Below, piece after piece: positions 18,707-29,062 of a DNA stretch of 64,000 bases. The position numbers were made by a program, and so were the translations under genes. Below the pieces are notes generated by a model. It worked only from the letters and a program-made list of their open reading frames with translations, was not told the origin of the DNA and made no database searches. The DNA is from Ralstonia pickettii DTP0602 (GTDB lineage: Bacteria; Pseudomonadota; Gammaproteobacteria; Burkholderiales; Burkholderiaceae), in the NCBI GenBank assembly GCA_000471925.1, contig CP006668.1, forward strand, positions 2,604,001 through 2,668,000, written 5' to 3'. The first letter of the stretch is position 1. Each line of letters opens with the position of its first letter.

Positions 18707-19138
18707 TCAGTCGTGCTCGACACGCTTGCGTTCGACGTAGTGCTCCAGCTCGCTGCCGGGGTCCTCGTTGCCGGTGCTTTGCTCGGCAACCGCTTCCCGG
18801 GCGATCGGGCGTGGCCAGAACTCGCCCTCGCCGTCCTGCACCGGCTCACCGTGCGTGGCAGGGTCGAAATCGGTCCACTGGCCGCATTCCCAACTGCCCT
18901 GGGCACGCTCCACGTCGCTGGCGCCGGCTTCGCGCAGCACGTCGACCACGACCGAATCCAGGCCGTTGGTGACGCACGCGGCCAGCATCACGCCACCCGG
19001 CGGCGCGGCGCCGGCGGCGCCCTGTCGCATCGACATGATCGATACGTCCCACACGGAGAACCCGCGTGTGAACAACGTGCGCGCCGCGTCTTCCGCACTG
19101 GCGAGCGATTCAAAACGTCCGGCTACGATCGGTGACAT
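18707..19138 (-). CDS. Glycine-zipper-family protein lacking the membrane segment
   Basis: 143 residues. The N-terminus (MSPIVAGRFESLASAEDAA) and the C-terminal segment (VDVLREAGASDVERAQGSW, QWTDFDP) match those of the protein at 27480-28070, but the glycine-rich membrane section between them is absent here. AGGGAG precedes the start. Probably a soluble paralog of unknown function, upstream of the ParB-like gene. Confidence 0.75.
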   Translation of the reverse strand: MSPIVAGRFESLASAEDAARTLFTRGFSVWDVSIMSMRQGAAGAAPPGGVMLAACVTNGLDSVVVDVLREAGASDVERAQGSWECGQWTDFDPATHGEPVQDGEGEFWPRPIAREAVAEQSTGNEDPGSELEHYVERKRVEHD

Positions 19139-19329
19139 GATGGCTCCCTGATTGATATCGGCAATGGCCGTGACTGCTCAATTCGCATTGCAAGAGCCAC
19201 GCCCGCGCGTGATGCAGCAACCCTGGCAACGCTTGCGGCATGTTGCGGAGCATGGCGCACGCCGCCCGTGCAATATTTGCAAAACGCGGCCCCGAACTAC
19301 ATGCGCGGCGCCGCGGCGCGCGGCCGGGA

Positions 19330-20205
<876 letters not shown>

Positions 20206-20561
20206 GGTTCTCTCCTGACTGCGGGGGCCGCTTGTTGCGCGCATCGGACCAGCCGGGGAGACGCGCAAGAGCCTTTGCACGTGCTGCGCAAGTTCCATGC
20301 CGCGAACGGCAAGCCGCGGCCGTTCTGCCCGGCGGCGCGCACGCGCCAGCGCCGCCGCAGCGTGCCTGCGGCGGCGCCCGTAACCGTTACATCGCCCGGC
20401 AATCCTTACAGCGCGCCGCCGCTGCGTGCGGCCCACGGGCAGCGCCGCAGCGGGGCACGGTTTTTGCGGCCTTTTCAGGCATGAACGTTCAGGCCCGCTT
20501 GCCGCACCGCCGCACCTGCAAGGCGGCGGCCCGCACGGGCCGCCACAGCCAGGAGGCACAT
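20206..20561. other. Divergent intergenic region of two stress genes
   Basis: 356 bp between the SDR and the large BON-domain gene. It carries a 13-mer (20387-20399) that recurs with one change before ligD, and little else that I recognise. Confidence 0.5.
20387..20399. promoter_or_regulatory. Shared intergenic motif TTACATCGCCCGG
   Basis: Identical at 12 of 13 bases to TTACAACGCCCGG at 36243-36255. Both copies lie in divergent regions between an SDR gene and a stress or repair gene. A possible common regulator site; no known consensus is claimed. Confidence 0.35.
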
Positions 20562-21728
20562 ATGTTCAACTTCCGTAATGACCGCGGCGGCCGCAGCCGC
20601 GGCAGCCACGAAGCGCAGCGCCGCGAAGGCGGCCAGCCGGAACGCCGGCGCGACGAGCGCCTGGGCAGCGGCTCGGAAGACTGGGGCCAGGAATGGGGCG
20701 AGGACTGGCGCGGCGAAGACAACGGCCAGGGCAGCGCTGGGCGCGGCAGCCAGGCGCCGCAACGCGGCGGCGCGTGGTACCAGCAGGACACGCCGGCGGG
20801 CCAGCGCCGCGGCAGTTGGGGCGAACAGGGCTACGGCGCCGCGGATACCGGCGGCACCGGGCATCCGTACAGCAGCGGCTATGGCGGCTATCGCCCGAAC
20901 CCGCAGGACAGCGGCTATCGCAGCCAGGAGCGCGAATCCGGCTATGGCTACCGCGACGAGGACCGCTTCGGTCCGCGCGGCCGCAGCAGCGAACTGGGCC
21001 CGCGCGATGAAGGCTACGGACGCGCCCGCCAGGGCGCCGGCGAAGGCCGCGGCTGGCGCGGTGAGGACGAGCGGCGCGAACGCAGCGAATGGGGCGAACG
21101 CGGCGGCCGCGCGATGCACTGGCGTGAAGGCATGGAGCGCGATCGCGAGGAGCGCGCCGGCCAGCCCAGCTATGGCGGCGGCTACTTTGGCGACGCCGGC
21201 CGCGGCGGCCAGTCGTACAGCGGCGGCCAGCGCGTATATCCGGACGATCCCGGCTACCACCGTCGCACGCCCTATGCCGAGCAGGCCGGACAGGGCAGCC
21301 GCCACGCCGGGCGCCGCGCGGTAGGCCCCAAGGGCTACCACCGCCCGGACGAGCGCGTGCGCGAAGACGTCTGCGAACGCCTGGCAATGAACCCGTATAT
21401 CGATGTCGGCGAGGTCACGGTGGAGGTCGCCAACGGCGTGGTAACGCTGGACGGCACGGTGCGCGAGCGCCGCGAGAAGTACGTGATCGAGGAGATCGCC
21501 GATGCGGTGTTTGGCGTCACCGAAGTGGATAACCGCCTGCGCGTGCAGCGCCAGTCGGGCAGCGCGTGGGCAGCGGGATCCGAAGTCGGCGGCGATGAGA
21601 CCTTGGGCGGCCGCAGCGGCAGCCTGGGCACATCGGGCACCGGCGGCACCGGTGGCAGCACGAGCGGCACCGCCTCGGGCACCAGTCCCGCCGGCACCTC
21701 ACCGGACCGCACGCTGAACAAGAGCTGA
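20562..21728 (+). CDS. BON-domain protein with long disordered Gly/Arg/Ser-rich region
   Basis: 388 residues. Positions 1-255 are low-complexity and rich in Gly, Arg, Glu, Ser and Tyr (repeats such as GYGYRDEDRFG and SYGGGYFG), predicted disordered. A single BON domain follows at about 265-330 (RVREDVCERLAMNPYIDVG, VTLDGTVRERREKY), then a Gly/Ser/Thr-rich tail. There is no signal peptide, so it is probably cytoplasmic. BON domains bind phospholipid or associate with envelope stress. AGGAGG precedes the start. It is followed 9 bp later by the second ParB-like gene. Confidence 0.85.
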   Translation: MFNFRNDRGGRSRGSHEAQRREGGQPERRRDERLGSGSEDWGQEWGEDWRGEDNGQGSAGRGSQAPQRGGAWYQQDTPAGQRRGSWGEQGYGAADTGGTGHPYSSGYGGYRPNPQDSGYRSQERESGYGYRDEDRFGPRGRSSELGPRDEGYGRARQGAGEGRGWRGEDERRERSEWGERGGRAMHWREGMERDREERAGQPSYGGGYFGDAGRGGQSYSGGQRVYPDDPGYHRRTPYAEQAGQGSRHAGRRAVGPKGYHRPDERVREDVCERLAMNPYIDVGEVTVEVANGVVTLDGTVRERREKYVIEEIADAVFGVTEVDNRLRVQRQSGSAWAAGSEVGGDETLGGRSGSLGTSGTGGTGGSTSGTASGTSPAGTSPDRTLNKS

Positions 21729-21737
21729 CCGCCAACC

Positions 21738-22415
21738 ATGACGACGGGCGCGGCCCTGCCGCGCCCCGCCCCTGCCCCTATGCCTCGCTCTCCACGCAAA
21801 CTCAGGCCCGACAGCAAGTTGATGGTGCCGCTGGACATCCTGCATCCCACCCAGATCACGGTCGGCGCCTACCACGTCGCGCAGAAGGTCCACACCACCC
21901 GGCGCGTGCCGCCGGAGCATCGCGCCGCGTTCCTGGACCGGCACCGGGTACATCTGGTGATCGGCCCGGAGCAGGCGCTGTACGTGGTCGATCACCACCA
22001 CTGGGTGCGCGCCTGGCACGACCTGGGCCTGACCCATGTGCCCGGCCTCGTGCGCACTGACCTCAGCGACATGGATGCGCGCGCATTCTGGCGCCACATG
22101 GTGGCCAACCACATGGTCCACCCGTATGACGAGCACGGCCGGCGCCGCCCTCTGACGGAGCTGCCGGACGCGATCCACGACATGCGCGACGATCCCTACC
22201 GCAGCCTGGAGGCATTCGTGCAACTGGCCGGCGGCTACCGCAAGGTAAAAACGGCCTACCCGGATTTCCGCTGGGCGGACTACTTCCGGCGCAACGTGCC
22301 GGGGCCGTTCGACACGCAGCACCACTTCGCCATTGCCCTCGCGCGCGCGTTCCAACTGGCGCATACGGCGGGTGCGCGCGAACTGCCCGGCTATATCGGC
22401 CCGCTGCCCTGCTGA
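21738..22415 (+). CDS. ParB-like nuclease-domain protein, paralog 2
   Basis: 225 residues, closely parallel to the protein at 17932-18618: VDHHHWVRAWHDLG, HPYDEHG, MRDDPYRSL and LPGYIG are shared in the same order. It lacks the Lys/Ala tail of paralog 1. Start at 21738; an internal ATG at 21780 (MPRSPRK) is an alternative. Probably transcribed with the upstream BON gene. Ends 19 bp from the convergent topoisomerase gene. Confidence 0.8.
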   Translation: MTTGAALPRPAPAPMPRSPRKLRPDSKLMVPLDILHPTQITVGAYHVAQKVHTTRRVPPEHRAAFLDRHRVHLVIGPEQALYVVDHHHWVRAWHDLGLTHVPGLVRTDLSDMDARAFWRHMVANHMVHPYDEHGRRRPLTELPDAIHDMRDDPYRSLEAFVQLAGGYRKVKTAYPDFRWADYFRRNVPGPFDTQHHFAIALARAFQLAHTAGARELPGYIGPLPC

Positions 22416-22434
22416 ACCCGCTCGCCGCGCGCGC

Positions 22435-23499
22435 TCACTTGCCGGCCCCGGAGGTTGTCTTCGCCAGCAGTTGCAGCAGCCGCGCCTCGTCCGCGCGCAG
22501 CCGCGTCGCCGACGGCGCCTTGCCGCGTGCCTGCAGCGCGCCGGCAAGGTAGGCGTCGATCACCTCCGGATGCACATAGCACTTGCGGCACACCGCCATG
22601 GTGTTGCGCAGCTGGTGCGCCACCTGGCGGATCGCATCCGCGACGGCCTTCTTGCGCGCGCTCTCGCTGTCCGCTTCGGGCAGCTTGCGCAGGATCGCGA
22701 GCGCATGCACGCTGCCGGCCCAGGTACGGAAATCCTTCGCCGTAAAGTCGCCGCCGGTGACTTCCTGCAGGTAGGCGTTGACGTCGGCCGAGCCGATCTC
22801 GCGGATCTCGCCGTCGCTGTCGCGGTACTTGAACAGGCGCTGCCCCGGCAGGTCGGCACAGTTGCGCACGATGCGCGCGAGGCGCGGGTCGTTGACCGAG
22901 ACGTCATGCGTGATGCCGCTCTTGCCGTTGAACTGGAAGCGCAGCCGGCTGCCGCGCACGGTCACATGGCGGCGGCGCAGCGTGGTCAGGCCGTAGGTGC
23001 GGTTCTGCCGAGCGTAGCGCGGCGAGCCCACACGCACCAGCGTGGCGTCCAGCAGCACCACCACCGCGGCGACCACCTTCTCGCGCGGCATGCCGTTGCG
23101 GCCGAGGTCGCGCGTGGCGCGCGCCCGCAGCCGCGGCAGCGCGGTGCCAAAGGCCAGCAGCCGGCCGTATTTGTCGGTATCGCGCAGCACCGCCCATTCG
23201 GCGTGGTAGACGTACTGCTTGCGCCCGCGCGCATCGCGCCCGGTGGCCTGCAGGTGCCCGCGCGGGTCCGCGCAGATCCACACCGATTCATAGGCCGGCG
23301 GGATCGCCATCGCGGCGATGCGCGCCAGCGTGCCGGCATCGCGCACGCGCTCGCCGTCGGGACCGATATAGCGGAAGCCGCTGCCGTGGCGGCGGCGCGT
23401 GATGCCCGGTCCGCTGTCGTCGACATAGCGCAGGCCCGCGTCGCGCAGCACGGCCTCGAGCGTGACGGCGGCCTCTGTGGTCGCCAGCGCGCTATCCAT
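22435..23499 (-). CDS. Type IB DNA topoisomerase (poxvirus/bacterial type)
   Basis: 354 residues. It relaxes supercoils by a transient 3'-phosphotyrosyl link. Bacterial TopIB of this size corresponds to the poxvirus-like minimal enzyme. The catalytic tyrosine is Y308 (CRKCYVHPEVIDAYL). Other active-site residues sit in FNGKSGITHDV and TAKDFRTWAGS (R258). The N-terminal domain has RRRHGSGFRYIGPDG. Such genes are accessory and often sit in stress or repair clusters, as here. Confidence 0.92.
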   Translation of the reverse strand: MDSALATTEAAVTLEAVLRDAGLRYVDDSGPGITRRRHGSGFRYIGPDGERVRDAGTLARIAAMAIPPAYESVWICADPRGHLQATGRDARGRKQYVYHAEWAVLRDTDKYGRLLAFGTALPRLRARATRDLGRNGMPREKVVAAVVVLLDATLVRVGSPRYARQNRTYGLTTLRRRHVTVRGSRLRFQFNGKSGITHDVSVNDPRLARIVRNCADLPGQRLFKYRDSDGEIREIGSADVNAYLQEVTGGDFTAKDFRTWAGSVHALAILRKLPEADSESARKKAVADAIRQVAHQLRNTMAVCRKCYVHPEVIDAYLAGALQARGKAPSATRLRADEARLLQLLAKTTSGAGK

Positions 23500-23526
23500 G
23501 GCCGTCGCAAGGCTGGCGCGGGCACG

Positions 23527-24411
23527 CTATTCCGCGCGGGCCGGCGGGGCGCTCGCGCCTGATGGCGACGTGCCGGTGCCCGACATGGCGCCCGCCATGC
23601 CCAGCTCCTCCTCGTGCTCCGGGGGCGCGGGCCGCGGCCTGGGTGGCACCGCGCGCTCCGCGCTGACCGGGCCGGCGCGCGCGACGGTGATCATCTCGCG
23701 CAGCCAGTTGACCAGCAGGCTGGTGTAGGCGCGCTGGCTTTCCTCGTCGGTCAGGCCGTGGTCGGCGCCCTTGATCATGCGGTAGGTCATCGAATTGGCA
23801 TGCAGGCAGGCGTCGACATAGCTCATCACCGCGGCGTGCGGCACCACCTGGTCGCTCTCGGATTCGATCACCAGCACGTCGCCGGCGAAGGCGCAGCAGG
23901 CGCGCAGCGCGCGGTTGCTTTCCGGGGGCACCACGCTGCGCCGATAGCTGACCAGGTCCTGTTCGCGATGCAGCTGGCGCTTGGGCAGTTCCCAGCCGGA
24001 ATCCATGTACAGCGCCGGCGCGCGGAAGCTCATCCAGCGCACCGGGCGCAAGGTGGTCAGCAGTGCGGCGAGGTAGCCGCCGTAGCTGCTGCCCACCACC
24101 GCGATCGCGTTGCGGTCCACTTCGGTCTGGCGCACCAGCAAATCGTAGGCCGCCACCACATCGGCGAGGTTGCGCATGCGGGTGACGGTTTCGTACTCCG
24201 CGCGCGTACCGGCATGGCCGGTCAGGTCGAACGTCAGGCAGACACAGCCCAGCCCCGCCACCTTGCGCGCGCGCGCCAGGTACTGCTGCTGGCTGCCGCC
24301 CCAGCCATGGACGAACAGCACCCCGGGCAGCTTGGTTTCAGGACTGATCAGGGTGCCGGCAATGGTGCCGCCCTCGGTCTGTATCTGCAGGAGTTCTTCA
24401 TGCGTTGCCAT
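23527..24411 (-). CDS. Alpha/beta hydrolase (dienelactone hydrolase-like)
   Basis: About 294 residues. Oxyanion region FVHGWGG, nucleophile elbow GSSYGG (Ser), acid in ESESDQVVPH and catalytic His in KGADHGLTDEE are all present. The C-terminus has a Pro/Ala-rich tail of about 45 residues. ATG 24411 overlaps the end of the upstream DUF3182-like gene by 14 nt, so the two are coupled. Substrate unknown. Confidence 0.87.
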   Translation of the reverse strand: MATHEELLQIQTEGGTIAGTLISPETKLPGVLFVHGWGGSQQQYLARARKVAGLGCVCLTFDLTGHAGTRAEYETVTRMRNLADVVAAYDLLVRQTEVDRNAIAVVGSSYGGYLAALLTTLRPVRWMSFRAPALYMDSGWELPKRQLHREQDLVSYRRSVVPPESNRALRACCAFAGDVLVIESESDQVVPHAAVMSYVDACLHANSMTYRMIKGADHGLTDEESQRAYTSLLVNWLREMITVARAGPVSAERAVPPRPRPAPPEHEEELGMAGAMSGTGTSPSGASAPPARAE

Positions 24412-25585
24412 CGGATTCACGCTCCAGTCGTGCGTATTTGGTCAGAGGACCGACATGGCGGTCCTCTCCCTGGAAATAGATCTCGGCATCGTCGGGCACC
24501 TGCACGCCGTTGCCGTACACCTCGCGGGTCGAGGCCACCACGCGCGTGCGCCTCGGATCCTCGCGCAGCGCCGCCAGCGCAGCCAGTTCGGCGCCGGTCG
24601 CGCCGCCCACGCGCCAGGACTGCTCCAGCACGCCGCCCAGCACGCACTCGCGGTCGGCACTTCCGGCCGCGGGCCCGAAGGCCACGTCATAGTTGCAGCG
24701 CGACAGCACCATGCCGCCATAGCAGGCCAGCGCGGCGTCGTGGTACACCATCGCCGCGCGTACCGCGGCCTGCGTGCGCGCATCGAATGGTTGCTCCAGC
24801 AGCGCGTCAAAGCCGCCGCGCACCACCGTCAGCGTCGAGCCGCCGTACACCTGCTGGCCGCGGTTGTTGGCCGTCAGCCTCTGCGTGCCGCAGTAGGCGG
24901 CACGCAGGCCGGCCAGCTCCACCTGCCCAACGCTGTAGGTCTGGGGCGCGTCCAGGTCGCGCTCCAGCACCAGGCCGAGGGTTTCGACGATATCGGCCTG
25001 CATCGCGTCCAGCGCCTCGTCCAGCGCGCGCTCGCTGTCGACCACGCGCTGGCCCAGCCCACCGATGCCGCAGGGCTCCTTGAGCCGCACCGGTCCCAGC
25101 GCCAGCAGGCGCTTGCCGGCCACGCGCGCGTCGGCCACGGTGAACGCGGTAAAGCCCGGCAGGGTCGCGCCCACCACGCGCTGCACGAAGCCCTCGCACC
25201 AGCCCTGCGGTGCCGCCGCGCCCGGTTCCACCAGGCCGTGCGTGATCGCCTTGGTGGCCACGAACGCGTACGGCACCACGCCGCCAAAGAGGTCGCTCTC
25301 GCCCTGCACGCCGAGGCTGGCGGCCAGGTCGGCGCCCACCAGCGTCTGCGCGGGCACCAGGTAGGGCGCGGTTTGCCCCGCGCCCGGCGCGGCGTAGGCA
25401 CCGGCGAAGGCATAGCCCGCGATATCGGCCACCTTGCGGGCTATATTGGCAAGGGTCGTGCCATGGTGGCTGTCGGCATCGCCCAGCGGCTCGCAGCCGT
25501 AGACCATGACGCTGCGGCCCGGCGGCGAGGCCGTGGCGGCCCTGCCCGCGCGTTTGCGCTTCGTTGCCTGGTTGGGATCGGACAC
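24398..25585 (-). CDS. DUF3182-like protein
   Basis: 395 residues of unknown function. Segments such as GDADSHHGTTLANIARKVAD, GPVRLKEPCGIGGLGQRVVD and NNRGQQVYGGSTLTVVRGGF suggest an ATP-grasp-like phosphate-binding layout, but I cannot assign a reaction. It resembles DUF3182 by memory. It forms an overlapping pair with the alpha/beta hydrolase gene and lies downstream of the iron-permease-like gene. Confidence 0.7.
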   Translation of the reverse strand: MSDPNQATKRKRAGRAATASPPGRSVMVYGCEPLGDADSHHGTTLANIARKVADIAGYAFAGAYAAPGAGQTAPYLVPAQTLVGADLAASLGVQGESDLFGGVVPYAFVATKAITHGLVEPGAAAPQGWCEGFVQRVVGATLPGFTAFTVADARVAGKRLLALGPVRLKEPCGIGGLGQRVVDSERALDEALDAMQADIVETLGLVLERDLDAPQTYSVGQVELAGLRAAYCGTQRLTANNRGQQVYGGSTLTVVRGGFDALLEQPFDARTQAAVRAAMVYHDAALACYGGMVLSRCNYDVAFGPAAGSADRECVLGGVLEQSWRVGGATGAELAALAALREDPRRTRVVASTREVYGNGVQVPDDAEIYFQGEDRHVGPLTKYARLERESDGNA

Positions 25586-25659
25586 GGCTGGCTCCTTGCT
25601 GGGTTGTGCGCGACGGCACGGGGGGAGGCGACGGCATGGCGGGGCCCGGCGCGGCCCGG

Positions 25660-26232
25660 CTAGGGGCTGACCGCGGCGGTAGAACCGGTATCCGCCCGCA
25701 CTGGCTCATCCTGTGCAGGCCCGCGGCGCGACGCGCGCGCCTGCAGCTTGGCCGCGTGGTTCTCGCGCGCCTCGTCCAGCGAATGGCTGCACTTGATACC
25801 GTCCTCCTTGTCGGCCAGCTCGGCCAGGTGGCGATAGAAATTGACCAGCTGGCGCAGTTCCTCTTCGTCCAGGTCTTCGATCGACACCAGCATGTTGCTG
25901 GCTTCGCGATGCGAGGCCAGCAGTTCGTTGAGCTTCAGGTGAACCGCGACCGCGTCCTTGTTCTGGCTCTGCTGGATCAGGAACACCATCAGGAAGGTGA
26001 CGATGGTGGTGCCGGTATTGATAACGAGCTGCCAGGTCTCGGAATAGCCGAAAATCGGCCCGGTAATGCCCCAGGCCACCACCACGCCAACGGCCAGCAC
26101 GAACGCGGTGGGCGAGCCCGCCTGGCGCGTGGCGGCACCGGCGAAGCGGTCGAACACATGCAGCATGCGGGCATGTTTGCCGGAATTGGGCTGATGGCCA
26201 ATGCCCGGCAGGATTGGACTGGTCTTGCTCAT
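25660..26232 (-). CDS. Low-affinity iron permease-family membrane protein
   Basis: 190 residues with two clear membrane helices (about 42-62 and 70-92), FVLAVGVVVAWGITGPIFGY and TIVTFLMVFLIQQSQNKDAV, followed by a cytoplasmic helical tail with acidic residues. This is the layout of the bacterial family named after yeast Fet4; iron transport by the bacterial members is not established. GGGAGCG precedes the start at 26232. Confidence 0.82.
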   Translation of the reverse strand: MSKTSPILPGIGHQPNSGKHARMLHVFDRFAGAATRQAGSPTAFVLAVGVVVAWGITGPIFGYSETWQLVINTGTTIVTFLMVFLIQQSQNKDAVAVHLKLNELLASHREASNMLVSIEDLDEEELRQLVNFYRHLAELADKEDGIKCSHSLDEARENHAAKLQARASRRGPAQDEPVRADTGSTAAVSP

Positions 26233-26544
26233 CGTTGCGCTCCCGACATTGAACCGCCACGCGGCGGCATGCTGATTTCATTGTATGGAGCGCGGTGCCA
26301 AAGTGCAGCGGGCGCAGTCCTACAACGCGCGCTGCACTTGTACCGCCGTTGGCGTTGTCCGGGCTGCGGCGCGACTTTCCTTTCTACATCGGGTGATAAA
26401 TCTTGCCGACGCCACCGGTGTGCGGAGTGGAAACGCTCGCATGCGCGACGGCGCGTTGGCGGGAATGCTTCTTGCGCCGGTCACAGGCTACGCAGCGAAG
26501 GCGGGGTACGCCTTCAGATGTTCGATTCCAGCAAAGGAGCAATG
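26233..26544. other. Divergent region between iron-permease-like and BON genes
   Basis: 312 bp without a gene. It contains a perfect 10-bp inverted repeat (26301-26339). No strong -35/-10 pair is evident. Confidence 0.5.
26301..26339. repeat. 10-bp inverted repeat in the divergent region
   Basis: AAGTGCAGCG (26301-26310) and CGCTGCACTT (26330-26339) are exact complements separated by 19 nt. It could be a paired operator or an RNA hairpin near the 5' end of a transcript. There is no T run. Confidence 0.6.
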
Positions 26545-26877
26545 ATGAACCGCAACGCCTCCTCAGCCGCCGATGACGAAGCCCTGCGCGTGGCCATACG
26601 CGCCGAGATTGCCGCGGCCTTCGCTGGCCGCTTTCCTGAAGGCGTCACGCTCGACGTGGTGGATCGCCGCGTGACCGTGCGCGGCTGCGTGGACGACGTC
26701 GGGGTCGCGCAGCGCATCGAGAAGGCCGCAGCGGTCAGCGCGGGCGTGCTCGGGGTACATAACGAACTGTCGCTGCGCCGCCAGCCCGCGCCCGAGCCAA
26801 AGGGGCAGCCGCAGCACAGCGGCATGAACGCGGATCCCGCGCGCAAACCGTCGGGGCAGGTCCACCATAAGGTGTGA
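26545..26877 (+). CDS. Small BON-domain protein
   Basis: 110 residues with one BON domain (LDVVDRRVTVRGCVDDVGVA, GVLGVHNELSLRRQ) and no signal peptide. The AAAGGAG site fits the second of two adjacent ATGs (26545) better than the first (26542). Second BON protein of the window; cytoplasmic stress role inferred. Confidence 0.82.
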   Translation: MNRNASSAADDEALRVAIRAEIAAAFAGRFPEGVTLDVVDRRVTVRGCVDDVGVAQRIEKAAAVSAGVLGVHNELSLRRQPAPEPKGQPQHSGMNADPARKPSGQVHHKV

Positions 26878-26889
26878 AAAAAAAGAAAA

Positions 26890-26922
26890 GGCCCGGCGCC
26901 GGATCCATGCCGGCGCCGGGCC
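26890..26922 (-). terminator. Strong intrinsic terminator, leftward, after the PRC-barrel gene
   Basis: Perfect 13-bp stem GGCCCGGCGCCGG / CCGGCGCCGGGCC with a 7-nt loop. On the minus strand it is followed by TTTTCTTTTTTTT, so it ends leftward transcription from the PRC-barrel gene. The hairpin also separates that gene from the convergent BON gene. Confidence 0.9.
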
Positions 26923-26944
26923 TCCCCCCGGATGACCGCATAAG

Positions 26945-27412
26945 CTACTTGCGGTCTTCCCATGGATCGTAGCGATCCGCTTCCCAATACGGCGAAATCC
27001 CGTAGTACTGGTGGATGCTGGTGGCCCACTGCGAGTCGGCCATGCTCGGCCAGTGGTCCTTGTCGAACCCCGGCGCGGCCTTGAGCCGGTCCTTCTCGAC
27101 GCCGAGCACGAAACACTTGCGCCGCGTGTCCAGCGTCAGCGCCGACCACGGCAGGGCGAACAGCTTCTCGCCGATGCCGAGGAAGCCGCCCATGGCCATC
27201 ACTGCGTAGGCCACGCGTCCGCCCAGCACGTCGATCATGATGTGGTCGATGGTGCCGATATCGTCGCCCGCGGGGTCAACCACCTTGTTGCCCTCGAGCG
27301 TATCGGCGGCCATCACGAACGGGCCGGGACCCGGGGAATTGCGGTCGATGCCGCCGACGATCGATGCGCCGCGCGGCTGTTCGCCCGGGGATTCAGGTTG
27401 GACTGGATTCAT
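26945..27412 (-). CDS. PRC-barrel domain protein
   Basis: 155 residues. The PRC-barrel fold spans about 32-110 (AADTLEGNKVVDPAGDDIG, GGRVAYAVMAMGGFLGIGEK, LPWSALTLD). The C-terminus (WATSIHQYYGISPYWE) is a typical tail of this stress-associated subfamily. ATG 27412 is 6 nt after GGAGG. Cytoplasmic; function unknown. Confidence 0.87.
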   Translation of the reverse strand: MNPVQPESPGEQPRGASIVGGIDRNSPGPGPFVMAADTLEGNKVVDPAGDDIGTIDHIMIDVLGGRVAYAVMAMGGFLGIGEKLFALPWSALTLDTRRKCFVLGVEKDRLKAAPGFDKDHWPSMADSQWATSIHQYYGISPYWEADRYDPWEDRK

Positions 27413-27479
27413 GGACACCTCCGTTTATGCCTTGGGATGGAAGGACGCCGGCGCTGGCATCGCCCGCGCCCGCACTGCG

Positions 27480-28070
27480 CTAGCTGTATTCGCGCGTTCT
27501 CGGGTTTTCCGCCGGCACCGGCGGCACGGTCGGATCGAAGTCTGCCCAGCGGCCGTCGACCCAGCGGCCATCGGCGCGCTCCACGTCCTTGGCGCCGCCC
27601 TGGCGCAGCAGGTCCGCCACCGCGGCCGGGTTCCCGCGGGCCACATGCGCGGCCAGCACCACGCCGGCGTTGCGCACCGCCGGCTGCCCGGTCAGCGGGT
27701 CGCGCCGCACGTTGCGCGCGAGCGCCAGCGCGCCGGCCAGCGACCCCAGGTAGGCACCGAGGCCAACGGCAAACACCATCACCAGGATCGACAGCGGCGG
27801 CGCGGCCGACACCGCGGAAATCAGCGCTGCGCCCAGTGCCGCGCCCACCGCGGCGCCGATCAGCACGCCGGCGATGGCACCGATGCCCGACTTGCGCGCG
27901 CCTGCATCGGCGGCGTGGTCGCCGCCCAGCGGATAGGCCGCGTGTTGTCCCGGCGGGTTGACGTAGAACAGGTTGAGGTCCTTGTCCGCAAACCCGTGCG
28001 CCTTCAACCGGCTGGCTATGGTTTCTGCGGCGGAAAAGCTGTCGAAGCGACCTGCAATGATGGCGGACAT
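27480..28070 (-). CDS. Glycine-zipper membrane protein (stress family)
   Basis: 196 residues. A soluble N-terminus (MSAIIAGRFDSFSAAETIAS) precedes two glycine-rich membrane segments (GIGAIAGVLIGAAVGAALGA and the next at about 110-135). The C-terminal domain (VADLLRQGGAKDVERADGRW, RWADFDP) is shared with the protein at 18707-19138. AAGGAGCC precedes ATG 28070. Probably inner-membrane. Confidence 0.8.
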   Translation of the reverse strand: MSAIIAGRFDSFSAAETIASRLKAHGFADKDLNLFYVNPPGQHAAYPLGGDHAADAGARKSGIGAIAGVLIGAAVGAALGAALISAVSAAPPLSILVMVFAVGLGAYLGSLAGALALARNVRRDPLTGQPAVRNAGVVLAAHVARGNPAAVADLLRQGGAKDVERADGRWVDGRWADFDPTVPPVPAENPRTREYS

Positions 28071-28170
28071 GCTGGCTCCTTTTCGTTCATCCGATGGGTT
28101 CGGGCCGCAGCGCAGCGCCGGTGGCGCCGCGCTGCCGCGCATGGACTAAAGGTGGCTGACGTGCTCGCTC

Positions 28171-29040
<870 letters not shown>

Positions 29041-29062
29041 TCATCGCGCCGCGCGCGACCGC

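Noticed and set aside
20475..21341. Alanine-rich, hydrophobic-looking frame antisense to the BON-domain gene
   Set aside because: It arises from the Gly/Arg/Ser repeats of the real gene read backwards; no ribosome site or family.
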